The notes beneath the pieces are model-generated. The model searched no databases. It worked only from the letters and a program-made list of their open reading frames with translations, and was not told the origin of the DNA. DNA of 64,000 nucleotides from Buttiauxella izardii (GTDB lineage Bacteria > Pseudomonadota > Gammaproteobacteria > Enterobacterales > Enterobacteriaceae): positions 1-64,000 of the forward strand of contig NZ_QZWH01000013.1 of assembly GCF_003601925.1 (NCBI RefSeq), given 5' to 3'. Positions within the stretch are counted from its first letter, which is position 1. The number at the start of each line of letters is the position of its first letter. Shown here one piece after another: positions 27,059 to 35,817 of the stretch. The position numbers and the translations under genes are program-made.

Positions 27059-28053
27059 TGACGCGTTACTGTCTGGCGTGGATTTTCGCCTCGCTGTTGC
27101 TGGCGGGGTTTATCCTGCTTAGCGTGGCGACCGGCAGCGTGCCGCTGTCGTTTTCAGACGTATTAAAAGCGCTGGATTTAATGCACGGCGGCGTCCCGGA
27201 AATGGTGAAAAGCATCGTGCTGGAACTGCGTCTACCGCGCACCTTGCTGGGGGTGATTGCCGGTTCCGGCCTGGCTTTGGTTGGCGCACTGCTACAAACC
27301 ACCACGCGCAATGACCTTGCCGACCCGTTTTTGTTCGGCTTATCTTCCGGTGCCTCGGCGGGCGTGGTGCTGGTGATCACCCGTTTTGGCGACAGCTTTG
27401 GCACCTGGACGCTGCCCATCGCCGCTTTCGTCGGCGGCATGTTATCCGCCGTGGCGGTGATCATCATCTTTATGTCGCAATCACACAAAGGCACTGAAAA
27501 GCTCATTATTTGCGGGTTGGCGGTGTCGTTTTTATTTGGCGCATTAACCAACTTCCTGATTTTTTCCGGCGATCAACGTGCCGCAAGCAATGCGCTATTT
27601 TGGGCGTTGGGAGGATTAGGCTTTGCCCGTTGGGAAAACCTCGGATTTGCCGCCGTCGCGCTGGTCATACTAATAGTTTTGATTTACCGACGCTGGCAGG
27701 CGCTGGATGCATTACTGGCGGGGGAACAAACGGCATGGTCATTGGGAATTAACGTTAATCGCCTCAGAACAGAAGTGTTTATCTGCTGTTCGATGGCTAC
27801 CGCCATTCTCGTTTCCCTGACCGGGGTGATTGGTTTTGTCGGATTGATGGTGCCGCATTTGGCGCGGCCCTTTTCGGGTGTGCGCCACCGGCGTTTATTG
27901 CCGCTGGTGGGGATGATGGGAGCGATATTACTTTCCGCAGGCGACGTGCTTAGCCGCACCCTCACCGCCCCTCAGGAATTGCCGATTGGGATTATCACCG
28001 CGGGTGTCGGCGGCGTGTTTGTGTTGGTGATTTTATTACGCCGCACCAGTTAA
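27058..28053 (+). CDS. FecCD-type ABC importer permease
   Basis: 331 aa with about ten membrane segments. Hallmarks are LRLPRTLLGVIAGSGLALVG near 60, LADPFLFGLSSGASAG near 90 and GVIGFVGLMVPHLARPFSG near 255, including the coupling helix. The ATG overlaps the last base of the binding-protein gene, so translation is coupled. It completes the ATPase, binding protein, permease unit on the plus strand. It is convergent with the Rrf2 regulator gene, 3 bp away. Confidence 0.87.
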   Translation: MTRYCLAWIFASLLLAGFILLSVATGSVPLSFSDVLKALDLMHGGVPEMVKSIVLELRLPRTLLGVIAGSGLALVGALLQTTTRNDLADPFLFGLSSGASAGVVLVITRFGDSFGTWTLPIAAFVGGMLSAVAVIIIFMSQSHKGTEKLIICGLAVSFLFGALTNFLIFSGDQRAASNALFWALGGLGFARWENLGFAAVALVILIVLIYRRWQALDALLAGEQTAWSLGINVNRLRTEVFICCSMATAILVSLTGVIGFVGLMVPHLARPFSGVRHRRLLPLVGMMGAILLSAGDVLSRTLTAPQELPIGIITAGVGGVFVLVILLRRTS

Positions 28054-28056
28054 CCT

Positions 28057-28566
28057 TCACGCATCTTTGCGGCGGTTGCCAATCCACTCTTCAATCTGAA
28101 TCGGCAAGGCTTCCGGCGCTTTTCTGAACATGCGGCGTGCGAGATCTAACACCGTATGTTGCGCCAACGCTTCTTCCATTCGCTGCTGCGCCACCTGCAT
28201 TACATGGCGCACACCGCAAATTCCTTCACAAGCCCAGGCGGGCGCGGGTTCATCAAATATCGCCATGCGCTGGCGGATTTCCTTACAGTCGAAAATAGAT
28301 TTTTCACCGTCGATGGCGGCAACAATATCCAGCACCGTTATCTGGTCAGCCGGTTTCGCCAGGCGAAATCCCCCGCCTTTTCCTTCTGTGCTTTCAACCA
28401 GTTGGGCTTTGGAGAGCTTGGTGAAAATTTTAGCCAGGTAATCGTACGGGACATTTTGCAACTCAGCGATTTCACGCACGCTCATCTCACGCCCGTCGCC
28501 TTTGCTGTCTACCAGACACATGAGGCTGTGGATGCCATATTCCACGCCTGAACTGTAAAATGCCAT
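28057..28566 (-). CDS. Rrf2-family transcriptional regulator with three-cysteine cluster
   Basis: 169 aa. The Rrf2 winged HTH is clear (SVREIAELQNVPYDYLAKIF, then GKGGGFRLAKPADQITVLDI). Three cysteines (C94, C113, C117) lie where IscR, NsrR and relatives bind an iron-sulfur cluster, but the spacing x18-x3 differs from the x5-x5 pattern of IscR. ATG 28566 follows GGCGGAGAAGTT; a longer frame to 28641 is not supported. It is divergent from a flavin oxidoreductase whose start is 225 bp away, its probable target. A redox or nitric-oxide signal is a reasonable guess only. Confidence 0.87.
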   Translation of the reverse strand: MAFYSSGVEYGIHSLMCLVDSKGDGREMSVREIAELQNVPYDYLAKIFTKLSKAQLVESTEGKGGGFRLAKPADQITVLDIVAAIDGEKSIFDCKEIRQRMAIFDEPAPAWACEGICGVRHVMQVAQQRMEEALAQHTVLDLARRMFRKAPEALPIQIEEWIGNRRKDA

Positions 28567-28790
28567 AACTTCTCCGCCCAATTGATTCTTAGTTAGATAA
28601 TAAATCCTTCCTTGTACTGACGCAATTCCTCGCGCTACCAAATCTCAGTTAAGTTTTAAATATTAAATAAATTCATCCAGTTAAATTCAAACCTTACAGA
28701 TGAGCACGTAAAAGCCTTGAAAACATTAACTACGACAAATATGATCGCAGTTAAGAAATCCAATGACCATTGATAGACCAGGGATAAATC

Positions 28791-29984
28791 ATGAAACAAC
28801 AAATTCTCATTTTGGGTGCCGGTTTTGCAGGTATGTGGGCCGCTCTGAGTGCCGCGCGCTTGACCGACGATCGTGATGATATTGAAATCACCGTGCTGGC
28901 TCCGCAGCCTGAACTGCGTATTCGCCCGCGTTTTTATGAAGATGGCGTGCAAAACTTTGCCGCCCCGCTGTTGCCGTTATTTGCCGCGACGGGCGTGAAG
29001 TTTATTGCCGGTTCGGCCAGTGAAATTGATGTGGCGAGCAAGCAAGTCTGGTATCACACCGCGCAAGAGCAGCTTGCGGCGCTGCATTACGACCGTCTGG
29101 TGGTGGCGACCGGCAGCCAAATCAATCCGATTTTCCCAGGTGCGAAAGAGCACGCATTCGATGTCGATCAACTGGAAAGTGCGGCACGCTTTGAGCAGCA
29201 TTTAAATCAACTGGCGCAGCAGCCAGAAAGCATTGCGCGTAATACCGTCGTGGTTTGTGGCGGCGGGTTTACAGGTATCGAACTGGCGACGGAATTGCCT
29301 TCCCGCTTACGCACCATTCTGGGCGATGGCGCATCGATTCGCGTCGTTATCGCCGACCGTAGCCCGGTAGTTGGCGGGCGTTACAGCGAAGATTTGAGCG
29401 ATGTGATTACCCAGGCCAGCGGTGAATTAGGTGTTGAATGGAAGCTGAATGCGGAAATCGCAGAAATCAGCGAACGCGGCGTTAAATTCAAGAATGGCGA
29501 TTTTATCGAATCAAATACCGTGGTGATGACCATGGGTGTGCAGGCCAGCCCGCTGACTGCGCAAATCCCCGCTACACGCGATGCGCAAGGCCGTTTGCAT
29601 GTTGATGAAAACTTAAAAGTGGTGGGACAGGAAGATATTTACGCCACCGGCGACGTGGCATTTGCCCGCACCGATGACAAAGGCAACACCGCGCTAATGA
29701 CCTGCCAGCACGCGATTATGCTCGGCCGTTTCGTCGGTAATAACGTAGCCGCCGACATGCTTGGCGTGGCTCCGCATCCCTATCGCCAGGTGAATTACGT
29801 GACGTGCCTGGATTTAGGCGGTTTTGGCGCGGTGTACACCGAAGGCTGGGATCAGGTGGTGAAATCCACACGTGCCGAGGCGAAGAAAATCAAAGTCGCG
29901 ATTACTAATGAATTGATTTACCCGCCGAAAGCGGAGAAAGAAATTGCCTTTGCGGCAGCCGATCCGTTGGCACCGTTTGTTTAA
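28791..29984 (+). CDS. NAD(P)/FAD-dependent oxidoreductase, NDH-2-like
   Basis: 397 aa. Two Rossmann dinucleotide sites (ILGAGFAGMWAAL at residue 6 and VVVCGGGFTGIELATEL near 153) and the second FAD motif DIYATGDVAFA near 285 place it in the pyridine nucleotide-disulphide oxidoreductase superfamily, NADH dehydrogenase type 2-like group. No CxxxxC redox pair is seen, which fits NDH-2-like rather than disulphide reductase. No obvious C-terminal membrane helix, so it may be peripheral. It is divergent from the Rrf2 regulator; the electron acceptor is unknown. Confidence 0.87.
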   Translation: MKQQILILGAGFAGMWAALSAARLTDDRDDIEITVLAPQPELRIRPRFYEDGVQNFAAPLLPLFAATGVKFIAGSASEIDVASKQVWYHTAQEQLAALHYDRLVVATGSQINPIFPGAKEHAFDVDQLESAARFEQHLNQLAQQPESIARNTVVVCGGGFTGIELATELPSRLRTILGDGASIRVVIADRSPVVGGRYSEDLSDVITQASGELGVEWKLNAEIAEISERGVKFKNGDFIESNTVVMTMGVQASPLTAQIPATRDAQGRLHVDENLKVVGQEDIYATGDVAFARTDDKGNTALMTCQHAIMLGRFVGNNVAADMLGVAPHPYRQVNYVTCLDLGGFGAVYTEGWDQVVKSTRAEAKKIKVAITNELIYPPKAEKEIAFAAADPLAPFV

Positions 29985-30769
29985 CCGATAAAGCGTTGTA
30001 CTTCTTTCAACCACGAGGGTAAATGGCTGCGATACCAGTTCAGATAATGGTCAAGCTCAGCTTTATGGTTGGTGTGCAGAATATCGATAACTTCTGTCAC
30101 TATCCATAATTTGCAAATAGCGATCTCCTGAGCCAGCGTGGATGAAATAACCTGGGGTGAAACATCTTGGTAGCGTTCTGCAAAATGAATGAAATCCGAG
30201 ATGTTTCCCATCCCTTTAATTAAGGGAGCCAGGTCTATCGCCGGGCTGCCGGTGCCAAAGCGTTCCCAGTCAAATAACACCGCATCCCCTTTCTGCCTGA
30301 TTCCCCAATTCCCGGCGTTAGTGTCACCGGAGATCAACATTGTCGGGTTGAACAGGCAGGCACTTAATTTCGCAATATCGAGAACAATCGCAGCCGCACT
30401 TTCAGGTAATTTCAGCAACTCCAGCGCGTTAAGGGTTTTATCTTCACACCATCGGTGGTGCTTAAGGCTCCAGCTTTGATTCACAGGGTAACGATGAATA
30501 CGCGCAATCATTGCCAGAATATCATCGCGCTCGGCTAGCTCATGCTGGCTAATGGACTGCGGGATATATTCCAGGCATAAGGTTTGCGTTGCAGCATCGC
30601 GGGATAAAAGCTCTGGAACAGCGATGCCTGCTGCGCGAAATTCAGGAGCGACCTGATGATAAAACTGAAATTCAACGGCCGAAACGGGCTGTTTAATGAT
30701 GCAGTCAAAGCCATGAAGTGAGGCGAGGCGAACGCGTGCAGCGCCCATTTTTGCCAAATCCTCATTCAT
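29981..30769 (-). CDS. aminoglycoside phosphotransferase-fold (APH/ChoK) kinase-like protein
   Basis: 262 aa. The Brenner-type catalytic loop reads ISGDTNAGNWG near residue 146, with Ser where most members have His before GD, and the metal-binding segment is LFDWERFGTGSPAIDLA near 167-183. The N-lobe lysine could be in FDCIIKQPVS near 25. This supports a phosphotransferase acting on a small molecule; nothing indicates aminoglycosides. The last 4 bp overlap the convergent oxidoreductase. It follows the VF530 gene on the same strand after 20 bp. Confidence 0.8.
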   Translation of the reverse strand: MNEDLAKMGAARVRLASLHGFDCIIKQPVSAVEFQFYHQVAPEFRAAGIAVPELLSRDAATQTLCLEYIPQSISQHELAERDDILAMIARIHRYPVNQSWSLKHHRWCEDKTLNALELLKLPESAAAIVLDIAKLSACLFNPTMLISGDTNAGNWGIRQKGDAVLFDWERFGTGSPAIDLAPLIKGMGNISDFIHFAERYQDVSPQVISSTLAQEIAICKLWIVTEVIDILHTNHKAELDHYLNWYRSHLPSWLKEVQRFIG

Positions 30770-30789
30770 ATTGATGACCTCGCCTTCAA

Positions 30790-31077
30790 TTATTCCTGCC
30801 CTTTCTTACTCTGCCAGTTCGCCCACGGGCTATCAGCCGGAATATCATCTTCAATCTCATTGGTTTCTAAAGAATCGACATACAACTCTTCGACTTCTTT
30901 GCGTGCCCACGGCGTGCGGCGCAAAAACTTAAGGCTGGATTTGACGCTCGGGTCGCTTTTAAAACAATTAATGTTGATGCGTTTGCCGAGTTCTTCCCAG
31001 CCGAAACGGGCAACCAGCGCATTAACGATGGCTTCAAGCGTCATGCCGTGTAGAGGGTCTTTTGAAGGGTTGGTCAT
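30790..31077 (-). CDS. VF530-family (DUF2132) small DNA-binding-like protein
   Basis: 95 aa. The family core is present: [20 protein letters not shown], then [20 protein letters not shown] and [12 protein letters not shown]. Members are small helical proteins first known from Vibrio VF530; their role is unsettled, with a suggested nucleic-acid link. ATG at 31077 begins the conserved part; 14 upstream codons to 31119 are unlike the family. An acidic tail ([14 protein letters not shown]) follows. It is probably cotranscribed with the kinase-like gene. Confidence 0.85.
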   Translation of the reverse strand: MTNPSKDPLHGMTLEAIVNALVARFGWEELGKRININCFKSDPSVKSSLKFLRRTPWARKEVEELYVDSLETNEIEDDIPADSPWANWQSKKGQE

Positions 31078-31212
31078 ATTGAGTCCAGTGATTCTAAAAA
31101 ATTGCGCATACCATAACAAAATAACGCAGATTCATCTTTCTTTCCTTCCGTGCCAACGACCTGTAGCCTAGCCGGGCGATATATTCATCTAGAGAATGAT
31201 AAGGACGGCATA

Positions 31213-31977
31213 ATGAAAAAAACAGTATGGACTCTTTCACTTGCCCTGCTCGTCAGCGCTTCGGTGCTGGCGGAAGAAGTAAAACTCCCGGCCCCGATCA
31301 CCGCACTACAGAAGCAAGGCTTTGAGCTGAAAGGTGAATTTAAAGGCCCCGGCGATATGCCCGGTTACGTGATGCAAATCCAGGGGCAAGGCACCACCGT
31401 GTTTCTGACGCCCGACAAACAGCACGCCATCATGGGGAATCTGGTGGATGCTACGGGGAAAAACCTCAGCGATGAGCAAGTCGAGAAATGGGTTTATGCG
31501 CCGATGGCAAAAGAGATGTGGCAAAAGCTTGAGAAAAACCACTGGATAGCCGTAGGTAAAGCAGACGCGCCGCAGGTCGTTTACGCCTTTGCCGACCCGT
31601 ATTGCCCGTACTGCACACAGTTCTGGAACAATGCGCAGCCGTGGGTGAAATCCGGCAAAGTTCAGCTGCGCGTGTTGATGGTTGGCATGTTGCGCCCCGA
31701 CAGCGGCCAGAAAGCCGCGGCAATTATGATGGCGAAAGATCCGGCGAAAACACTCGCAGATTACGAAAATTCCAAAGGGAAAATGGAGCTGAAAATTCCT
31801 GCCACCATCAAACCTGAAATCACCAAAGCGCTGGAAGACAATCTCGCGTTGATGGATGAATTAGGGGGAACGGCGACGCCTTCTATTTATTACCTGAATA
31901 AAGAAGGCCGACTGCAACAAAATCAGGGCTTGCCTGATGAAGAAGCCATGAAAGCGATCATGGGCAGCGATAAATAG
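31213..31977 (+). CDS. dsbG: thiol:disulfide interchange protein DsbG
   Basis: 254 aa periplasmic protein, close to the E. coli precursor length. Signal peptide KKTVWTLSLALLVSASVLA, an N-terminal dimerisation domain, then a thioredoxin fold with active site C131-P-Y-C134, as in DsbG, and the cis-Pro loop GGTATPSIYY near 227. DsbG is a V-shaped dimeric reductase that protects single cysteines from sulfenylation and is kept reduced by DsbD. ATG at 31213 precedes the signal peptide; AAGGACGG lies upstream. It is a single gene on the plus strand. Confidence 0.93.
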   Translation: MKKTVWTLSLALLVSASVLAEEVKLPAPITALQKQGFELKGEFKGPGDMPGYVMQIQGQGTTVFLTPDKQHAIMGNLVDATGKNLSDEQVEKWVYAPMAKEMWQKLEKNHWIAVGKADAPQVVYAFADPYCPYCTQFWNNAQPWVKSGKVQLRVLMVGMLRPDSGQKAAAIMMAKDPAKTLADYENSKGKMELKIPATIKPEITKALEDNLALMDELGGTATPSIYYLNKEGRLQQNQGLPDEEAMKAIMGSDK

Positions 31978-32001
31978 CAGTTTAAAGGTGACGTTGTCAC
32001 G

Positions 32002-32937
32002 TCACATTGCCAGGACTGGCTTGCAACGTCGCCCTTCTACTGCAAATTCCCGTAAGGCTTCGCGCCAGTTTTCCAGTGCAAACACTTTCACTTCCGGTAA
32101 CTGGCTTTTTGCCAGCAGCGGCCAGAATTCCACAAACCACTGCTGCCATTCGTGCGATTCAGTCACGGCTAACGTATCCCGTAGGTGGAAACGCTGGGGT
32201 TTAGCCTGAGCGCCGCGAGCGTCATAAGGCTGCCCGCTCAACAAACCGTAGGAGACAAAATCAGCATCCGCGTTTAACTGCGCCAGCAACAATGTGGCAA
32301 GCGAATCACCGACCGCATCGAACAGCACATCAACCTGCCGGGCGAACGCACGCAAAGCCGCATGGTCATCAATCAACACGGGCGTTATGCCATTTTTCTG
32401 CAACTCCGCTATTTGCCCTTCACTACGGCAAACGCCGAACACCTGCGCCGCGCCCTGCATCAGCGCCCATTGCGCCAGCAGCGCTGCGCAAGATGAGCTC
32501 GCCGCAGTCAGTAACACCGTTTTCCCGTTCACCGGCCATTTTTTTAACATCACCAATGCCGCCAGCGGATTGATGTACCCGCGAGCAGCCAGAAGATCGG
32601 GAATAAAATCAGGCACCGGAACCGCCCAAAGCGCTGAACAATCCAGCCAGCGTTGCCAGGTTCCATCGCCTCGCAACGGCAAGACTCGCTGGCCAATCAT
32701 TTCGGGACTGTCGGCGTCTATTATCACGCCCACGCCTTCATAACCCACGACACGAGGCGGCATCACGCGATGACGATAAGCACCGGTAACGGGAATTAAA
32801 TCGGAAGGATTAATCGGCGCATAACGCATTTGCACGCGAAGCATGCCGCAGGGGCGCGGTGAGATTGTTGAGTGTTCGAGCGAAATAACCTGTTCAGGCT
32901 GGCCGAACTGGCGAAACCAAAGTGCGGAGTTATGCAT
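32002..32937 (-). CDS. zinc-independent MDR-family dehydrogenase (quinone/enoyl reductase-like)
   Basis: 311 aa medium-chain dehydrogenase/reductase: PRPCGMLRVQMRYAPINPSD at the GroES-like domain, GYEGVGVIIDAD near 65, NGKTVLLTAASSSCAALLAQ (NADP loop) near 135. It lacks the zinc ligands of alcohol dehydrogenases, so a quinone or 2-enoyl reductase role is likelier. Unusually, the ATG directly abuts the T-run of the uxaB terminator and has no ribosome binding site. Translation may use a leaderless or coupled route, or start elsewhere. Substrate unknown. Confidence 0.82.
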   Translation of the reverse strand: MHNSALWFRQFGQPEQVISLEHSTISPRPCGMLRVQMRYAPINPSDLIPVTGAYRHRVMPPRVVGYEGVGVIIDADSPEMIGQRVLPLRGDGTWQRWLDCSALWAVPVPDFIPDLLAARGYINPLAALVMLKKWPVNGKTVLLTAASSSCAALLAQWALMQGAAQVFGVCRSEGQIAELQKNGITPVLIDDHAALRAFARQVDVLFDAVGDSLATLLLAQLNADADFVSYGLLSGQPYDARGAQAKPQRFHLRDTLAVTESHEWQQWFVEFWPLLAKSQLPEVKVFALENWREALREFAVEGRRCKPVLAM

Positions 32938-32968
32938 AAAAAAATGCCTGTAAGCAACGTTACAGGCA
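32938..32968 (-). terminator. Rho-independent terminator after uxaB
   Basis: Perfect 9-bp stem (TGCCTGTAA at 32945-32953 with TTACAGGCA at 32960-32968, six-base loop) followed on the minus strand by seven T that touch the start codon of the next gene. Confidence 0.85.
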
Positions 32969-33047
32969 CTATATCAAGGTTTTGTCGCTCAGATTCAATC
33001 GCATAACGCTGCGCTTATCCGAGCGACAATATTATTTTACAGCCGAA

Positions 33048-34499
33048 TTAGCAGTAACGCGCCACCGCAGCACGCATGCCGAGGTTTTGAATCGCCTGTA
33101 AATCTTCGCTCACTTTAGCCACCAGACCCGGAACTTTAGTCAGGTCTTGATCCCAGTGAACGCTGTCGCTCAGCACCGCTTCAACCAGCTGCTGCTCGTT
33201 GATTTGTTTGTCGCCCAGCGCCGCCCACAGTTGCTGATAACGCACCAGCCAGTGCTCGTCATCCTGCAGCGGATAAGTTTCTTCGCCACGCTCGCCTTTA
33301 TAGAAAGCAATCAGCGCCGCCAGTGCGAAAGTCAGACGTGGTGGCAAAGTGCCGTTCGCCTGCTGGCCAGCCAGCAATTGCGGCAGAATACGGGTGCGGA
33401 ACTTGGTCATGCCATTGAGCGCGATAGACAGCAACTGGTGCTGAATGTACGGGTTCTGGAAACGGCTGGTCACGGCTTGTGCAAAGGATTGCAGCTCATC
33501 GCGTGGCAAATCCAGCACTGGAATGATCTCTTCCGCGATAGTTTTTTCGACGAATGCGCAAACTTCCGCATCGTTCATGGACTCGCCAACGGTGTTCAGA
33601 CCCGCCAGGTAAGCAACCGGCACCAGCGCGGTGTGCGCACCGTTCAGGATCGCCACTTTACGTTCTTTATACGGTTTGATGTCGTCAACAATCAGCACGT
33701 TCAGAGAGAGTTTATCCAGACGCAGTTCTTGCGCCAAAGACGCTGGCCCCTGAATCACGAACAGATAGAAGTGCTCTGCCGCCGCCAGGAAGCTGTCTTT
33801 GTAACCCAAAGATTCTTCAATGGCAGATGCTTCATCGCGCGGATAACCGGTCACGATGCGGTCAACCAGCGTAGAACAGAAAGTATTGGCGTCGTTCAGC
33901 CACTGGGTAAATGCCGCTGGCAGTTCCCACTCTTGTGCGTAACGCAGCACCAGTTCTTGCAGTGCGTCACCGTTGTAATCAATCAGTTCGCAAGGAATGA
34001 TGATCCAACCTTTATCCGCAGCGCCGTTGAAGTGGGTGAAACGCTCGAACAGCAAACGCGTCAGTTTCGCCGGGTAGCTTACCGCTGGCGCATCTTCAAA
34101 CTTGTCGCCCGCGTGGTAGCTGATACCCGCTTCGGTGGTGTTAGAGAACACGAAGCGCATGTCTGGGTTATGAGCCAGTTTCAGGAAGGTTTCATATTCT
34201 TGATATACATTGATTTCACGGTTCACGGAGCGAATCAGGCGCGCGTCGCTGACCGCTTCACCCTGCTCGTTCAGGCCGCGAATAATCGTGGTATAAAGCC
34301 CATCCTGAGTCGACAACGACGGCGGGAATGCGCTGTCGATAGGACGTACGATAACAACACCCGCGTTCAGGTCGGTGTGTTCGTTAAGCAAATCGACTTG
34401 CCAGTCAATGAAAGCACGCAAAAAGTTACCTTCACCAAACTGGATAATACGTTCAGGATATTGAGCGCCAGGGAAGTCTTGACGATTAAGTGTTTTCAC
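33048..34499 (-). CDS. uxaB: tagaturonate reductase (altronate oxidoreductase) UxaB
   Basis: 483 aa, the size of E. coli UxaB. It interconverts D-tagaturonate and D-altronate with NADH in galacturonate breakdown. It belongs to the long-chain mannitol dehydrogenase family: [20 protein letters not shown] carries the N-terminal dinucleotide loop and [16 protein letters not shown] near residue 285 the catalytic region. Upstream, an AATTGGTATAAT sequence on the minus strand is an ExuR/UxuR-type operator over the -10 box, so induction by uronates is expected. The other uxa/uxu genes are not in the window. Confidence 0.95.
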   Translation of the reverse strand: MKTLNRQDFPGAQYPERIIQFGEGNFLRAFIDWQVDLLNEHTDLNAGVVIVRPIDSAFPPSLSTQDGLYTTIIRGLNEQGEAVSDARLIRSVNREINVYQEYETFLKLAHNPDMRFVFSNTTEAGISYHAGDKFEDAPAVSYPAKLTRLLFERFTHFNGAADKGWIIIPCELIDYNGDALQELVLRYAQEWELPAAFTQWLNDANTFCSTLVDRIVTGYPRDEASAIEESLGYKDSFLAAAEHFYLFVIQGPASLAQELRLDKLSLNVLIVDDIKPYKERKVAILNGAHTALVPVAYLAGLNTVGESMNDAEVCAFVEKTIAEEIIPVLDLPRDELQSFAQAVTSRFQNPYIQHQLLSIALNGMTKFRTRILPQLLAGQQANGTLPPRLTFALAALIAFYKGERGEETYPLQDDEHWLVRYQQLWAALGDKQINEQQLVEAVLSDSVHWDQDLTKVPGLVAKVSEDLQAIQNLGMRAAVARYC

Positions 34500-34596
34500 T
34501 ATGTTGTTCCTTGGTGAGTACAGGATGGGCGAATAAAAATCCTCTCCAAACTATCAGAACTTAACAATGTGAAACCCCGTTTTGATCAAACTAAAG

Positions 34597-34614
34597 TTAT
34601 TATACCAATTTTCT
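34597..34614 (-). promoter_or_regulatory. uxaB promoter -10 with overlapping ExuR/UxuR-type operator
   Basis: On the minus strand AAAATTGGTATAAT covers a consensus -10 (TATAAT, 34599-34604). AAATTGGT is the ExuR/UxuR half-site. The -35 is poor, as expected for an activator-dependent catabolic promoter. A second TTTGGTATAA lies on the plus strand at 34694-34703 and may be another half-site. Confidence 0.55.
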
Positions 34615-34722
34615 TAAGCATCTCTGGTCATGGGTGCGACACCAGTCACAATTGTCATGCCATCGCCCCGCACCACTGAAAACCACCAGTGAATTTGGTA
34701 TAACATCTACTGAGTGATGTTG

Positions 34723-35652
34723 CTAACTCAACTCAGCGAACTGGGTTTGTAACGCTTCAAGCAAGGCATAACGTTTGCGGTATTCCGAACGTTTTTTGCT
34801 GGCAATTTCATTCAGATATTTTTGCGGTAATGACAACGGCAGGCGGTAAAGATGCTTATTGTATTTTTCGCCTCCCGTTGATTCCCAGAATTCATTATAA
34901 CTGGCGTGAAAATGCTTCCCTTTACTGAGGCGATAACGCAGCCCACGGAATACATGGCCGTCATTGCTGACGCCATAAATTCCTTTAATTCCTTGTTGCG
35001 CCGCTAATAGCCACAAAACCTCCATCAGCAGACGTTTAGGGAATAAACCGTGACAGGCTTTGGTTGCCGCTTTTATGGCGTCATGCGGCACACTGCGATG
35101 AGCACCTTGTAACCCGCCAATGAATATTTTGTCACCGGCCACGCAGAAGGTTAACGCCGCAAGTCGGACGCCATCCATGTTTAGCCAAAGCGTGCTCTCA
35201 CCTTCCCGTTCCGCGCCCAGAGCGGTACTGACGTTGATTTGTATTTTTTCACCGTCTTTGCCGTCCAGCGCCAGCAGTTCGATTTGCTCGGGTGACATCA
35301 AGCCATATGCCAGCGTTTTACCGCTCAGGTTTTCAACAAACTGATAATGATTGAGAATGGCATCGACACGTGCGCAAGCATTCATGCCCAAATGCAAATA
35401 ATGGCGATGGATTTTACTTGGCAGTGTTTTTTGAGCTTTTAGCAATGTCGAAAAATAGCTCTGCTGCGCCATAGAATTAAAGAAACGCAATGTCTGGCGG
35501 GGAGCAAGAAGAGTGCGCAGCAGGAATTTCGCCCGGTATGACTTTTCATGCCAGATATCACAGGGCGTTAATTCCCCGCTCACCAAAGCCATGATAGTGG
35601 AAACCCCTGCATTATTTTTTTGCAGTGATGGATGTTGGTCCAGAATAGTCAT
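34723..35652 (-). CDS. VirK/YbjX-family (DUF535) protein
   Basis: 309 aa. The DUF535 pattern is clear: FFNSMAQQSYFSTLLKAQK, GAHRSVPHDAIKAATKACHG and GLRYRLSKGKHFHASYNEFW, with a basic C-terminal part. Related proteins include Shigella/Salmonella VirK and E. coli YbjX, cytoplasmic proteins linked to envelope stress or virulence without a defined reaction. ATG at 35652 has GGAGG upstream; the frame to 35682 is less likely. It stands alone between uxaB and the diguanylate cyclase gene. Confidence 0.88.
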   Translation of the reverse strand: MTILDQHPSLQKNNAGVSTIMALVSGELTPCDIWHEKSYRAKFLLRTLLAPRQTLRFFNSMAQQSYFSTLLKAQKTLPSKIHRHYLHLGMNACARVDAILNHYQFVENLSGKTLAYGLMSPEQIELLALDGKDGEKIQINVSTALGAEREGESTLWLNMDGVRLAALTFCVAGDKIFIGGLQGAHRSVPHDAIKAATKACHGLFPKRLLMEVLWLLAAQQGIKGIYGVSNDGHVFRGLRYRLSKGKHFHASYNEFWESTGGEKYNKHLYRLPLSLPQKYLNEIASKKRSEYRKRYALLEALQTQFAELS

Positions 35653-35817
35653 TTTGCCTCCAGGCGGTAAACTCTGCTTCACTCGAAGTGAATTCCTCAG
35701 GCAAAGTTTATTCGCTGGAACCTATACGCTTTTACAACAACTTTATAAAAATTCCGGCTTGAGCACTTTTCAGAATAAGTGCTTCAAACCGCGAATAATC
35801 TGGATTCAAGGCGAGCG

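Noticed and set aside
31988..32005. Terminator after dsbG (GTGACG/CGTCAC hairpin)
   Set aside because: Only a 6-bp stem and no T-run; may be chance.
33147..34517. 456-codon open frame antisense to uxaB
   Set aside because: Shadow of the strongly conserved uxaB gene; the translation has no recognisable family and no ribosome binding site.
34568..34590. CRP site upstream of uxaB (TGTGA near 34568)
   Set aside because: The second half-site TCACA is absent at the right spacing.
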